Assembly: GCA_965371855.1 (NCBI GenBank) | Contig: CBDUZZ010000016.1 | Span: forward strand, 1 to 64,000 | From: JAADEM01 sp965371855 | GTDB lineage: Bacteria; Bacteroidota; Bacteroidia; Bacteroidales; Marinilabiliaceae | Reading direction: 5' to 3' | Length of the DNA stretch: 64,000 nucleotides | Shown: one piece after another, positions 26,931-36,956 of the stretch | Position numbering within the stretch: position 1 is the stretch's first letter | Layout: each line of letters starts with the position of its first letter | The notes under the pieces: generated by a model | The model's database searches: none | What the model was told of the DNA's origin: nothing | The model's input: only the letters and a program-made list of their open reading frames with translations | Position numbers and translations under genes: made by a program

Positions 26931-29363
26931 ATGCGAAGATTAGGATTATTAATTTTAGTGTTTTTATCATTTACTGCTTCAGGATTTTCTAATACACCCG
27001 TGTTGTCGCTTGGCGAAAAAGGTGTGGTAAAGGGTAAAGTTTTCGATAAAATATCTAATGCCCCCATAGAATATGCAACTGTAGTTATCTATAACGCAAA
27101 AGACAGCAGTGTAGTAACTGGTACTGTTACAGATATTAAAGGAGAATTTAGGATTTCTAATTTAGATTCAGGTGAATTTTACCTGGTAGTTTCATTTTTA
27201 GGATATAGAAATCAGCAGTTTGATAATGTGTTAGTGAAGCCTGGGCAGAGAATGTACGATATTGGTAAGATCTCATTATTTCCTTCAAAGGAGGTACTTG
27301 GTGAAGTTGAAGTTGTGGCAGAACGACACTCTATTGACTATCACATTGATAAAAAAGTAGTGTCCGTTGGTAAACAGATGACAGCTGCTTCGTTATCTGC
27401 AGTTGAAGTTTTGGAAAATGTTCCATCCGTAAGGGTAGATATTGAGGGTAATGTATCTCTGCGTGGTAGTTCCGGGTTTACAGTTCTAATTGATGGAAAA
27501 CCTTCTATTCTGGATCCCAGTGATGCTCTGCGGCAAATACCTGCCAGTACTATTGATGTCATTGAGATCATTACTAATCCTTCTGTAAAATATCGTCCTG
27601 ATGGTACAGCTGGAATCATTAATGTAATCACTAAAAAGAACCGGATACAAGGAGTGCAGGGATTGTTCAATACAAATGTAGGTACCTATGGACAATATGG
27701 TGGAGATTTTCTGTTAAACTGGAGACTGAAAAATACTAATTTATTTATTGGGGCTGATTATAATCAAAGAGCGCATCCCGGAACTCAGTTAAAAGAGAGA
27801 AATACATTCAGGAATGATTCTGTTTTCCACATAAAATCAGAGGGAGATGCTGAACGAAGTTATTCCACTTCAGGTCTGCGTGCTGGTTTTGACTGGGATA
27901 TGACCGATAAAGATGCATTTTCGTTGGGCTTTCGCTATGGCGACAGAAGTTTTAAAAGTTCCACTGAAATGGATTTCTATGAATGGTCAACACCCGGAGA
28001 TGGCATCACTAAATACTATAGTTTTGATGATTCTAAACGGGGAGGAGGTTATATGTCATTAACCGGAAACTACAAACACCAATTCGATGAAAAAGGGCAT
28101 GAACTATCTGCACAAATTGACTACAGTCTCCGTAATGGTGATGAGAAATCACACAATGAGTTGTACACTCCTGAAGGGGAAATATCAGATGGTAAATTAA
28201 GTACTGAAAAGGGCCCCTCTAATCGAACTGAATTCAGATTGGATTATACACGTCCATTTAACCCTAAAAGTAAAATGGAACTCGGTTTTCAGGGACGCTT
28301 GAGTGATAGTCAGGATGAGACTGAATTGTTTGAGTATGATATCGAATCCGGAGATTATGTGTTTCAACCTGAATACAGCAATAATACGGAATATCTCCGT
28401 AACATTCTTTCAGTATATGGACTATATGCAGGATCTTCTGGTAACTTTGGCTATCAGGCAGGATTGCGTAGTGAATATACCAACAGGGAAATTACTACCC
28501 TTAAAGACAATGAATCTTTCCTGATAGATAGGATGGATTTTTTTCCAACGGTTCACTTATCGTATGATTTTGGTGAAGACAACCAGATGATGGGTAGCTA
28601 TTCGCGCCGTATTGATCGTTCACGAGGCTATTATCTTGAACCATTTTTAACCTGGCAGGATGCCTATAATGTAAGAATGGGTAATCCTGACTTGTTGCCT
28701 GAATATATTGATTCTTATGAACTGGCTTACATCAATGAGTTTGAAAAGGTACAATTATCACTTGAAGGATATTACCGGATAACGCATAATAAAGTGGAGA
28801 GGGTGAGAAGCGTGTATTCCGAAAATGTATTTTTGCATACTTATGACAATGTGGGAAAAGATTACTCCTTAGGAGTGGAACTCATGGTTAATATGTTGCT
28901 GGTAAAATGGTGGGAAATGGATGTTATGGGTAATCTTTATAACTATAAAGTGGAAGGTGAATTATATGGAGATCCTTTTTCCAATTCCTCTTTAAACTGG
29001 AGCAGTCGATTTAACAACACTTTTAAAGCCACTAAAAGTTTGCAATTTCAGTTGAATTCCAGTTATAATAGTCCCTCGGTTACTGCACAAGGTAAATACG
29101 AAGGCTATTATACTTTTAACGCTGCTGTCAGGGCAGACTTTTTGAAACGGAAGTTGTCGGCAGTTGTTCAGGCAAGGGACATCTTTCAAACAGCCAATCG
29201 TGAAGGAACATCAAGTGGACCTGATTTCGATTACTACTACAAATATATAAGGAAATCTCCTTTTGTATCGCTTACCTTAAGTTACCGTCTTAATAACTTT
29301 AAACCCAAAAGACGTGATGGACGAGGAAGTGATGGAGAAGGAATGGGAGAAGAAGATTTTTAA
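26931..29363 (+). CDS. outer-membrane receptor, OMP_b-brl_3 / TonB-dependent family
   Basis: 810 residues. A signal peptide is followed by a carboxypeptidase-regulatory-like domain (about 35-115: GKVFDKISNAPIEYATVVIYNAKDSSVV), a plug domain (LENVPSVRVDIEGNVSLRGSSGFTVLIDGKP, and IDVIEIITNPSVKYRPDGTAGIINVITKK) and a long barrel. The layout is that of Bacteroidota outer-membrane beta-barrel family 3 proteins, which lack a defined substrate. The C-terminus ends in an Arg/Gly/Glu-rich tail (RRDGRGSDGEGMGEEDF) instead of an aromatic last strand, which is unusual for a barrel. Single gene, after rnfA. Confidence 0.85.
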   Translation: MRRLGLLILVFLSFTASGFSNTPVLSLGEKGVVKGKVFDKISNAPIEYATVVIYNAKDSSVVTGTVTDIKGEFRISNLDSGEFYLVVSFLGYRNQQFDNVLVKPGQRMYDIGKISLFPSKEVLGEVEVVAERHSIDYHIDKKVVSVGKQMTAASLSAVEVLENVPSVRVDIEGNVSLRGSSGFTVLIDGKPSILDPSDALRQIPASTIDVIEIITNPSVKYRPDGTAGIINVITKKNRIQGVQGLFNTNVGTYGQYGGDFLLNWRLKNTNLFIGADYNQRAHPGTQLKERNTFRNDSVFHIKSEGDAERSYSTSGLRAGFDWDMTDKDAFSLGFRYGDRSFKSSTEMDFYEWSTPGDGITKYYSFDDSKRGGGYMSLTGNYKHQFDEKGHELSAQIDYSLRNGDEKSHNELYTPEGEISDGKLSTEKGPSNRTEFRLDYTRPFNPKSKMELGFQGRLSDSQDETELFEYDIESGDYVFQPEYSNNTEYLRNILSVYGLYAGSSGNFGYQAGLRSEYTNREITTLKDNESFLIDRMDFFPTVHLSYDFGEDNQMMGSYSRRIDRSRGYYLEPFLTWQDAYNVRMGNPDLLPEYIDSYELAYINEFEKVQLSLEGYYRITHNKVERVRSVYSENVFLHTYDNVGKDYSLGVELMVNMLLVKWWEMDVMGNLYNYKVEGELYGDPFSNSSLNWSSRFNNTFKATKSLQFQLNSSYNSPSVTAQGKYEGYYTFNAAVRADFLKRKLSAVVQARDIFQTANREGTSSGPDFDYYYKYIRKSPFVSLTLSYRLNNFKPKRRDGRGSDGEGMGEEDF

Positions 29364-29615
29364 TCATCTCTGGTAACTATTAGTGCGGATTTCTTTATAA
29401 ACATGTAAAACAGATGCTATCTTAATATCAAATTCAGGATCCTTTTTCTCAAGGTAATAACTAATCTTGTGTGGTTTAATATTGCTTTTGAACAAAACAT
29501 TGTTTAGAAAACTTTTGCCCGGGGGCAGGAAATGTTTCAACATCCAGTTTCTCGTTGTGCATTGTGGCCAACATAAGAAGCTTCGCAGAGTACACAAGCT
29601 ACATTGCGACAAAGT
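29364..29615 (-). pseudogene. IS630-type transposase N-terminal remnant, frameshifted
   Basis: Two minus-strand frames join into one recognisable protein: VYSAKLLMLATMHNEKLDVETFPAPGQ in one frame continues, after a frameshift near 29520, as KSFLNNVLFKSNIKPHKISYYLEKKDPEFDIKIASVLHVYKE. This matches the helix-turn-helix to linker part of IS630-family transposases. A TAG precedes the first part and the DDE catalytic region is missing. It directly abuts the stop of the outer-membrane receptor gene. The continuous 93-codon frame here is therefore not a real gene. Confidence 0.65.
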
Positions 29616-29872
29616 AAAGGAACCTGGTGTAATTCCTATCACCACTTTTTCTTCGACTAATAAATAAATATTACGAAATCATATTTTGAATTTTAAACAT
29701 CTATATATCAATATCCTCCATTGTAATTCATTTCTCACAAAAAATATTAATAAAAAAAATACATATTTCCAACAACAATCTTAACAATATTACGTACTAT
29801 TTATTAGACTTTTTTTTCAATGGGGATTGTAAAAATTATAACGTCTATAAATAACCATTACAAACGTAAAAA
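29616..29872. other. AT-rich intergenic before the lytic transglycosylase
   Basis: Mostly A/T runs with no open frame. A CAATGGGGATTG palindrome-like phrase lies near 29819-29830 and the ATG of the next gene follows AAACGTAAAAA. I see no clear promoter consensus. Confidence 0.4.
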
Positions 29873-30796
29873 ATGCTAAAAGCTAACACACATACTAAAA
29901 TACTATCGTTATCATCTCTATTCATTGCTGTAGTTGTTGCAATTCAGTTATTCACATTCTCTTCAAGACCTGAAATTGAACCCACAAAAGATAATACAGC
30001 AGGCACATATGCAATCCATTCATTAAATATTCCTGACTCTATAACTTTTGCTAATGAAAGAGTGCCTGTTAAGCAATCTGACATAAAAGAGAGCCTGGAT
30101 CGTGAATTACTTATTAACACGTACTGGCAATCGCAAACCATACTTTTCATTAAGCGAGCCAATCGTTTTTTCCCAATCATAGAACCAATACTAAAAGAGC
30201 AGGAAGTGCCAGAGGATTTCAAATATCTTGCACTTATTGAAAGTGGATTAATGTCTCGTTCAGTATCTCCTGCCGGAGCATCAGGCATTTGGCAATTCAT
30301 GAGATCTACAGCAAGAGAATACGGTTTAGAGGTAACTAAAGAAGTTGATGAGCGATACCACATTGAGAAGGCAACGGTGGCGGCATGTAAATACTTTAAG
30401 AAAGCCTATAAACTTTATGGAAACTGGACTCTAGCTGCTGCTGCTTATAACGCCGGGAGAGCCGGCATTAACAAACAACTGTCCCGCCAACAAACCGATA
30501 ATTATTACGATCTGCTATTGGGTGAAGAGACAGGACGATACGTTTTTCGTATTATTGCTATCAAAGAGATACTGTCAAGCCCTGAAAAATATGGTTTTCA
30601 CGTAAAACAGGAAGACCTTTATCCTCCTCACAAAACAAAAGACTTTAAAATTACCGGATCTGTAAAAGACTTTGCCAGTTTTTCAAAGGAGCATAACATT
30701 TCTTACAAAACATTCAAGAATCTCAATCCATGGTTGCGTGAAACCAACCTTACTAATACCGCTAAAAAAACGTATGTGGTAAAGTTGCCGGAGTAA
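29873..30796 (+). CDS. membrane-bound lytic transglycosylase, MltD-like
   Basis: 307 residues. Cleaves peptidoglycan glycan strands with formation of 1,6-anhydro ends. One N-terminal hydrophobic segment (ILSLSSLFIAVVVAIQLF) suggests an uncleaved anchor or signal. The SLT domain (about 105-220) has the catalytic Glu123 in YLALIESGLMSRSVSPAGASGIWQFM and AAAAYNAGRAGINK. The C-terminal 50 residues (ITGSVKDFASFSKEHNISYKTFKNLNPWL) are a weak LysM-like unit for glycan binding. Length is shorter than the 450-residue MltD of E. coli because it has one such unit. Confidence 0.9.
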   Translation: MLKANTHTKILSLSSLFIAVVVAIQLFTFSSRPEIEPTKDNTAGTYAIHSLNIPDSITFANERVPVKQSDIKESLDRELLINTYWQSQTILFIKRANRFFPIIEPILKEQEVPEDFKYLALIESGLMSRSVSPAGASGIWQFMRSTAREYGLEVTKEVDERYHIEKATVAACKYFKKAYKLYGNWTLAAAAYNAGRAGINKQLSRQQTDNYYDLLLGEETGRYVFRIIAIKEILSSPEKYGFHVKQEDLYPPHKTKDFKITGSVKDFASFSKEHNISYKTFKNLNPWLRETNLTNTAKKTYVVKLPE

Positions 30797-30802
30797 TTTA
30801 TT

Positions 30803-31127
30803 AAAATGAGTATCCGTATGAATACCTAATTGGGGTAAACGAATTGAGTTATTAAATATGTAAATTAAGCCCCTTTAGGGGTTTGGGGTAGTTAACCTTC
30901 ACCCCTCAGTCCCCTAAAGGGGATGACTGTATGGTATTTTAATTCACCCCCATTGACTTCGCCTATCTTCGATTCCCCTAAAGGGGAGCTGATTAGCAAC
31001 TTAGTATGTTATATTTTAAATAGAATCTGTTTAGTCAATTTGCTTCCGCTAGCTGGCGGATTGGGTAAACGAATTGATATTCAGGGTAAAATCCATAATC
31101 ATAGGCATATATACGGATACTCATTTT
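30803..31127. mobile_element. 325-bp MITE-like element with 17-bp terminal inverted repeats
   Basis: Ends are perfectly complementary: AAAATGAGTATCCGTAT (30803-30819) and ATACGGATACTCATTTT (31111-31127). TATT stands immediately outside on both sides (30799-30802 and 31128-31131), as expected of a 4-bp target duplication. Inside are three CCCCTTTAGGGG-type palindromes (30870-30881, 30911-30922, 30975-30986) and a doubled GGGTAAACGAATTGA phrase. No transposase is encoded. It begins 6 bp after the transglycosylase stop. Confidence 0.7.
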
Positions 31128-31286
31128 TATTAAACACCTTTAGAACTGAAAATCTTTCCTTTCAAACTTGCAAATTATTGATATCCTATGTTTTTGGCTC
31201 TACTACCATTTTCGTGGATAGATATTTAATCATTCACTAAATTGACATATTTATTTAGTGAAATATATAAATCCTTATTCATCTTT

Positions 31287-31385
31287 CACCTCAACCCTAA
31301 CCCTTCTCCTCACAGGAGAAGGGAAATTGAGGCTAAATAGTCATAACTGCTCCCTCTCCTATGAGGAGAGGGCCGGGGTGAGGTG
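31287..31385. repeat. 99-bp nested palindrome unit
   Basis: Outer arms CACCTCAACCC (31287-31297) and GGGGTGAGGTG (31375-31385) enclose two hairpins: CCCTTCTCCT-CAC-AGGAGAAGGG (31301-31323) and CCCTCTCCT-ATG-AGGAGAGGG (31352-31372). The two inner hairpins resemble one another. The element has the shape of a dispersed REP/BIME unit. Confidence 0.7.
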
Positions 31386-31741
31386 TTTTAATAACAGTCA
31401 TTTCGTACCCACAAAATTCGTAGTAGAACCATTTTTTTACAAAAAAACTTAACGCTTTTCTTGTCTTTTGTTATTTTTATTACAAATTCCACATACAGTA
31501 TTTAATATTTTTTCGGATATTTTAACATAAAAAGGTCAGCATTTCTCACAAATACTGAAAATATCACTACTCTGCCACTTACAATTAACCCCAACCCGAT
31601 AAATCATAATCTCCTCTTTATCTTGTCTTTATGTTTTCCACAAATCATTTTAACCCTACATTTATACTACTTCATGTTAACCCAATAAAAAGAGAAAGTA
31701 TTTTTGACACAAATAATCATTAATAAAAATTCATTAACATT

Positions 31742-33886
31742 ATGAAGTCAAAGATTTTTTGGATTGCATTTTTGCTTATGGTATTCATTAATATATCACA
31801 AGCTGAAGAAACACAATCGCCAAATGGAAACTTTTTATTGAAGTTTAACATAGATAACGGCACTCCCGTTTACCAACTGCTTTATAAAGGTAAATTAATA
31901 ATAGATAAGAGCAAATTAGGATTTGAACTAAAAGACACAGAGTCCTTATTACATGATTTCGCCATAGCAGAAGTGAAAAAATCATCTTTTGATGAAACAT
32001 GGAAGCCCGTTTGGGGTGAAGAAAAAGAGATACGCAATAATTATAATGAATTATTAGTTACTCTACACCAAAAATCCACTGATAGAAATCTGATTATCAG
32101 ATTTCGACTTTTTGATACAGGTTTAGGATTTCGTTATGAATTTCCAGAACAAGACGACCTGACCTACTTCATCATTAAAGAGGAGCACACCCAGTTTGCC
32201 ATGACAGGAGATCACACTGCTTACTGGATACCCGGCGATTACGATACACAAGAGTACAATTATCACACATCCAGACTGTCGGAGATTAGAGGCATTATGG
32301 AAGAAGAGACTTCCTCTAATGTTTCTTCCAGAACATTTTCAAATACCGGTGTTCAAACAGCACTTATGATGAAATGCGACGATGGTATGTATATTAATAT
32401 ACATGAAGCAGCACTTATTGAGTACCCATGTATGCACCTTGAATTAGACGACAAGAATATGGTATTCGTGTCACACTTAACACCCGATGCACAGGGAGAT
32501 AAAGGCTATATGCAAGCTCCGCGACATACTCCCTGGCGTACTGTTATCGCAAGCGATAATGCTGCAGATGTGTTAATGTCTCGCATAACTTTAAATCTTA
32601 ATGATCCTTGTGAATTTGATGATACCTCATGGATAAAACCAGTTAAATATATTGGCGTATGGTGGGAGATGATTACAGGGAAAAGTAGTTGGGCATATAC
32701 AGACGACATTAACGGCGTGCAACTCGGAATAACAGATTTCTCTAAATTAAAAACAAATGGAAAACATGGTGCCAATAATACTCATGTAAAAGAATACATC
32801 GATTTTGCAGCTGAGAACGGATTTGATGCTGTGTTGGTGGAAGGTTGGAATGAAGGATGGGAAGACTGGTTTGGCAAATCAAAAGATTATGTGTTTGATT
32901 TTGTTACTCCATACCCTGATTTCGATGTGACTGAAATTAGAGAGTACGCAAAAAGCAAAGGGGTTAAAGTCATGATGCATCACGAAACCTCAGGTTCTGT
33001 ACGTAACTACGAACGTCACATGGATGATGCTTATCAATTTATGGTTGATAATAATTACAACTCCGTTAAAAGCGGATACGTTGGAAGCATAATTCCCAGA
33101 GGTGAAACACATTACGGACAGTGGATGGTAAATCATTATCTGTATGCTGTGAAAAAAGCTGCCGATTATAAAATTATGGTTAATGCTCACGAAGCTGTAC
33201 GACCAACAGGCTTATGCAGAACTTATCCAAACCTGATTGGAAACGAGTCAGCCAGAGGTGCCGAATATGAGTCTTTTGGTGGTAACAACCCTGATCATAC
33301 CACGATATTGCCATTTACAAGGTTGATTGGCGGGCCAATGGATTACACACCCGGAATTTTTGAAACTAAAATCAGTGTTCTTAACCCTGATAATACATCT
33401 TATGTCAGATCTACCATAGCACGTCAATTAGCACTATATGTAACTATGTACAGTCCGTTACAAATGGCTGCTGATGTTATTGAATCGTACAAAAAACACA
33501 TGGATGCTTTTCAATTTATCAAAGATGTAGCTATCGACTGGGACAAAACATTAGTGCTGGAAGCAGAACCGGGTGACTACATTACTTACGCCCGTAAAGC
33601 TAAAGGTGAAGACAACTGGTTTGTAGGCCGGACAAATGATGAAGAAAAAAGAACTTCAGATATTAAATTTGATTTCCTGACTCCCGGCATAAAATACATA
33701 GCAACTCTCTACAGTGATAAAAAAGATGCTCACTACAGAGATAATCCTCAGGCTTACCAAATAAAAAAATATGTAGTAACAAATAAATCCAAGCTGTCCC
33801 AATACTGTGCTCCCGGAGGAGGATATGCAATTAGTATTGTTGAGGCAAAAGATAAAAAGGAGACAAAAACTTTACCACGATTATAA
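31742..33886 (+). CDS. susB: glycoside hydrolase family 97 alpha-glucosidase (SusB-like)
   Basis: 714 residues with a signal peptide (FWIAFLLMVFINISQAEE), so periplasmic. An N-terminal beta-sandwich (about 25-280) is followed by the TIM barrel, with YIGVWWEMITGKSSWAY, DAVLVEGWNEGWEDWFG, MMHHETSG, and NAHEAVRPTGLCRTYPNLIGNESARGAEYE, all typical of GH97. The conserved glutamates of the HEAVRPTG and ARGAEYE segments fit an inverting SusB-type enzyme that cleaves maltooligosaccharides to glucose. First gene of the starch locus, 51 bp before susC. Confidence 0.93.
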   Translation: MKSKIFWIAFLLMVFINISQAEETQSPNGNFLLKFNIDNGTPVYQLLYKGKLIIDKSKLGFELKDTESLLHDFAIAEVKKSSFDETWKPVWGEEKEIRNNYNELLVTLHQKSTDRNLIIRFRLFDTGLGFRYEFPEQDDLTYFIIKEEHTQFAMTGDHTAYWIPGDYDTQEYNYHTSRLSEIRGIMEEETSSNVSSRTFSNTGVQTALMMKCDDGMYINIHEAALIEYPCMHLELDDKNMVFVSHLTPDAQGDKGYMQAPRHTPWRTVIASDNAADVLMSRITLNLNDPCEFDDTSWIKPVKYIGVWWEMITGKSSWAYTDDINGVQLGITDFSKLKTNGKHGANNTHVKEYIDFAAENGFDAVLVEGWNEGWEDWFGKSKDYVFDFVTPYPDFDVTEIREYAKSKGVKVMMHHETSGSVRNYERHMDDAYQFMVDNNYNSVKSGYVGSIIPRGETHYGQWMVNHYLYAVKKAADYKIMVNAHEAVRPTGLCRTYPNLIGNESARGAEYESFGGNNPDHTTILPFTRLIGGPMDYTPGIFETKISVLNPDNTSYVRSTIARQLALYVTMYSPLQMAADVIESYKKHMDAFQFIKDVAIDWDKTLVLEAEPGDYITYARKAKGEDNWFVGRTNDEEKRTSDIKFDFLTPGIKYIATLYSDKKDAHYRDNPQAYQIKKYVVTNKSKLSQYCAPGGGYAISIVEAKDKKETKTLPRL

Positions 33887-33937
33887 AGCATTACAATTAT
33901 CAATAACAATATTCATTTAATATTTAATTTTATAACA

Positions 33938-36900
33938 ATGAAAAAAGTTCATCAAAAAGCAATTGCTTTAGTGTTTGCACTTGCCCTTGTTTCATTTGCA
34001 AACCTTATGGCACAGAAAGTGTCGGGTAAGGTAACGGATGAAAGTGGGAATCCCCTACCGGGCGCTGCAATAGTTATAGCAGGAACAACCTACGGAACTG
34101 TAACTGATGTCAATGGAGATTACTCCATTCAGATCAATGAAGACGAGATTGAGGGCAATCAGTACACTTTAAGTATCAATTTTATAGGGCTCCAAAGAAT
34201 TGAGAAAGTGTTCACAAAAGGTTCAGATTACACCTGGAGTCCACAACTTGAACCGGATGTAGAGATACTTAAAGATGTGGTGATAATTGGTTACGGTACT
34301 GTGAAGAAAGAAGATGCCACAGGATCAGTAACTGCCATTTCTTCTAAAGATTTTAACCCCGGAGCAATTGCATCACCACAGGATTTGCTAAGAGGCAAAA
34401 CATCAGGTGTACAAATCACTTCCGATGGAGGTGCCCCAGGGTCAGGATCCACCATCCGAATTCGTGGTGGCTCATCAATGTCTGCATCCAACGACCCGTT
34501 AATTATTATTGACGGAGTACCACTTGATAGCGAAGGCGTGGATGGAATGCGTAATCCGCTAAACACCATTAACCCTAATGACATTGAGACGTTCACTATT
34601 TTAAAAGATGCATCTGCAACAGCAATTTACGGTTCACGTGCATCGAATGGAGTAATCATCATCACAACAAAAAAAGGTAAAGCCGGAAAAACTAAGTTTT
34701 CTTATGTTGGCAACGTATCCGTTGCTTCACCTGCCGATAAAATCGATGTAATGAATGCTGATCAATACCGTTCATTTGTAACAGACATGTACGGCGAAGG
34801 AGGTACTGCTACCAATTTATTAGGAACAGCTAACACAGACTGGCAAGATGAAATATTCAGCACATCAATATCTACTGATCACAACTTCAGTGCATCGGGC
34901 GCTGTGGCCGAAAAAGTTCCATATAGGGCATCATTAGGTTATACTAATCAGAACGGTATCCTGAATACATCAAAACTTGAAAGATATACCGGTTCGTTAA
35001 ATGTTAATCCATCATTCTTTGATGATTATCTGAAAGTTGCAGCTAATGCAAAAGTGATGAAGATAAAAAATCGATTTGCCAATGGAGGAGCAGTTGGTTC
35101 AGCCGTGGCTTTCGACCCTACTCAACCTGTATATACCGACTCGTATGGTGACAGGTCATACGGTGGATACACAACCTGGACTGATGTAAACGGATTACCA
35201 ATTCCTATTGCTCCGTTTAACCCTGTTGCTATGCTAAATATGCATGATGACAATTCTGTTGTCAAGAGATATATATTAAGTGCAAAAGTGGATTATAAAT
35301 TACATTTCCTGCCATCAGTAACAGCATCATTAAATATGGCTGTTGATGGTTCATCGTCTGAAGGTACTATTTATGAACCTGACACAGCACCCTGGACATA
35401 CCAGGAAGAAGGGGATGATTTGGTTGGAGGAACCGACAATAAATATTCTCAGGACAAATCAAATAAACTGTTAGACTTTTATCTTACCTGGCAACCAAAC
35501 ATAGGAGTCAATAACACTCTTAAAGTCATGGGCGGTTACTCATGGCAACACTTTTACAGTAAAGGTTGGAGTAAAAACTCTAACTTGAAAGGTGACCCTG
35601 ACCGCACAACAGAGACAAAATATAAGTCTGAAAACTATTTAGTTTCATTTATGGGAAGGGCTGAATATGGTTTGCTGAACAAATATCTTTTAACATTAAC
35701 AATACGTCAGGATGGTTCCTCAAGATTTGTTGATGAGAATCAATGGGGTACATTCCCTGCGGCTGCTGTAGCCTGGAAAATCAACAACGAATCATTTCTC
35801 TCCGATATAGAAGTAATATCAGATATGAAACTTCGATTAGGATGGGGTATTACGGGACAGCAAAACATTACAGGTAGCGATTATCCTGCCATTGCATTAT
35901 ATACCAGATCACAAAATATTAATGCTCTGTATCCCTGGGGTAATCCAAACAACTGGTTATATACCATGCGACCTGAAGATTACGATCCAAACCTTAAATG
36001 GGAAGAAACATCAACTTATAACATTGGCCTCGATTTTGGTTTTTACAACCAACGAGTAACAGGTAGTGTTGATATATACAGTCGTGAAACAAAAAACCTT
36101 ATAAATACAATCCCTTTGGCCGCCGGTGGACTTAAAAATATCAGGACTACAAATGTTGGTAACCTTACCAATAAAGGAATTGAAGTGGGATTAGATTTTA
36201 AGATTATTTCACAAAAAGATATGTTCTGGAGTGTTGGTGCGAACTATACATATAATAAGAATGAGATAACAAAACTTACCAATGTTGATGATCCTGATTA
36301 TCTTGGTGTTGAGACAGGTGGTATTAGCGGAGGCGTAGGATCAAATATACAGATTCACTCTGTGGGATATCCTACACATTCATTCTTTGTTTATGAGCAA
36401 GTATATGATGATAACGGAAACCCATTAGAAGATGTTTATGTTGACAGAAACGAGGATGGAATTATCAACAACTTTGACAAATACAGATATAAGCAATCTG
36501 CACCATTGCACATGATTGGATTAAACACACGTTTCGAATATAAAAACTTTGATTTTAGTGCATCCGGCCGTGTACAACTTGGTAACTATGTTTACAACAA
36601 CAATCAGTCAACAAACGGTGTAAGACAAAACACTTATACAAGTACCGGCTTCCTGTCAAACAGATTAGTAAGTGCTAACAGCCCTACCGGGTTTTATGAT
36701 TATCAGTACTGGTCAGATATGTATGTTCAGAATGCCTCGTTCTTTAGAATGGATAATATGTCTGTTGGATATAACCTTAAGGACTTGGTAGGTGACAAGG
36801 TAAACTTAAGAGTTAGCCTGACAGGTCAAAACCTGTTTGTAATATCTGACTATACCGGACTTGACCCTGAAGTGGGCAATGGAATTGATAACAATTTTTA

Positions 36901-36946
36901 CCCTCGACCAAGAACATTCGTTTTTGGAGTCAATCTTGGATTTTAA
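33938..36946 (+). CDS. susC: SusC-family TonB-linked starch oligosaccharide transporter
   Basis: 1002 residues. Signal peptide, then a carboxypeptidase-regulatory-like domain (KVTDESGNPLPGAAIVIAGT), plug with the SusC/RagA signature around NDPLIIIDGVPLD and AIYGSRASNGVIIITTKKG, and a barrel ending PRPRTFVFGVNLGF. It forms the channel of the SusCD complex and imports malto-oligosaccharides across the outer membrane. The SusD partner gene follows after 10 bp, and the enzymes around it identify starch as substrate. Confidence 0.95.
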   Translation: MKKVHQKAIALVFALALVSFANLMAQKVSGKVTDESGNPLPGAAIVIAGTTYGTVTDVNGDYSIQINEDEIEGNQYTLSINFIGLQRIEKVFTKGSDYTWSPQLEPDVEILKDVVIIGYGTVKKEDATGSVTAISSKDFNPGAIASPQDLLRGKTSGVQITSDGGAPGSGSTIRIRGGSSMSASNDPLIIIDGVPLDSEGVDGMRNPLNTINPNDIETFTILKDASATAIYGSRASNGVIIITTKKGKAGKTKFSYVGNVSVASPADKIDVMNADQYRSFVTDMYGEGGTATNLLGTANTDWQDEIFSTSISTDHNFSASGAVAEKVPYRASLGYTNQNGILNTSKLERYTGSLNVNPSFFDDYLKVAANAKVMKIKNRFANGGAVGSAVAFDPTQPVYTDSYGDRSYGGYTTWTDVNGLPIPIAPFNPVAMLNMHDDNSVVKRYILSAKVDYKLHFLPSVTASLNMAVDGSSSEGTIYEPDTAPWTYQEEGDDLVGGTDNKYSQDKSNKLLDFYLTWQPNIGVNNTLKVMGGYSWQHFYSKGWSKNSNLKGDPDRTTETKYKSENYLVSFMGRAEYGLLNKYLLTLTIRQDGSSRFVDENQWGTFPAAAVAWKINNESFLSDIEVISDMKLRLGWGITGQQNITGSDYPAIALYTRSQNINALYPWGNPNNWLYTMRPEDYDPNLKWEETSTYNIGLDFGFYNQRVTGSVDIYSRETKNLINTIPLAAGGLKNIRTTNVGNLTNKGIEVGLDFKIISQKDMFWSVGANYTYNKNEITKLTNVDDPDYLGVETGGISGGVGSNIQIHSVGYPTHSFFVYEQVYDDNGNPLEDVYVDRNEDGIINNFDKYRYKQSAPLHMIGLNTRFEYKNFDFSASGRVQLGNYVYNNNQSTNGVRQNTYTSTGFLSNRLVSANSPTGFYDYQYWSDMYVQNASFFRMDNMSVGYNLKDLVGDKVNLRVSLTGQNLFVISDYTGLDPEVGNGIDNNFYPRPRTFVFGVNLGF

Positions 36947-36956
36947 CAACTAAACA

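Larger units (their letters stand above)
30797..31741. other. 945-bp non-coding region with mobile repeats
   Basis: Contains a MITE-like element (30803-31127) and a nested palindrome unit (31287-31385), then about 350 bp of AT-rich DNA leading to the starch locus. A TATTTTTG at 31699-31706, 36 bp before the GH97 ATG, is a possible -7 element; no TTTG is found at the matching distance. Open frames within the region follow the repeats and have no protein character. Confidence 0.6.

Noticed and set aside
29364..29645. 93-codon minus-strand frame taken as an intact gene
   Set aside because: The recognisable IS630 transposase residues lie in two different frames, so it is a frameshifted remnant.
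31287..31385. Nested palindromes considered as a CRISPR array
   Set aside because: Only two non-identical hairpins, no regular spacers and no cas genes.
30923..31452. Two plus-strand open frames in the non-coding region before the starch locus
   Set aside because: They run through the MITE-like element and the nested palindrome unit and have no protein character.
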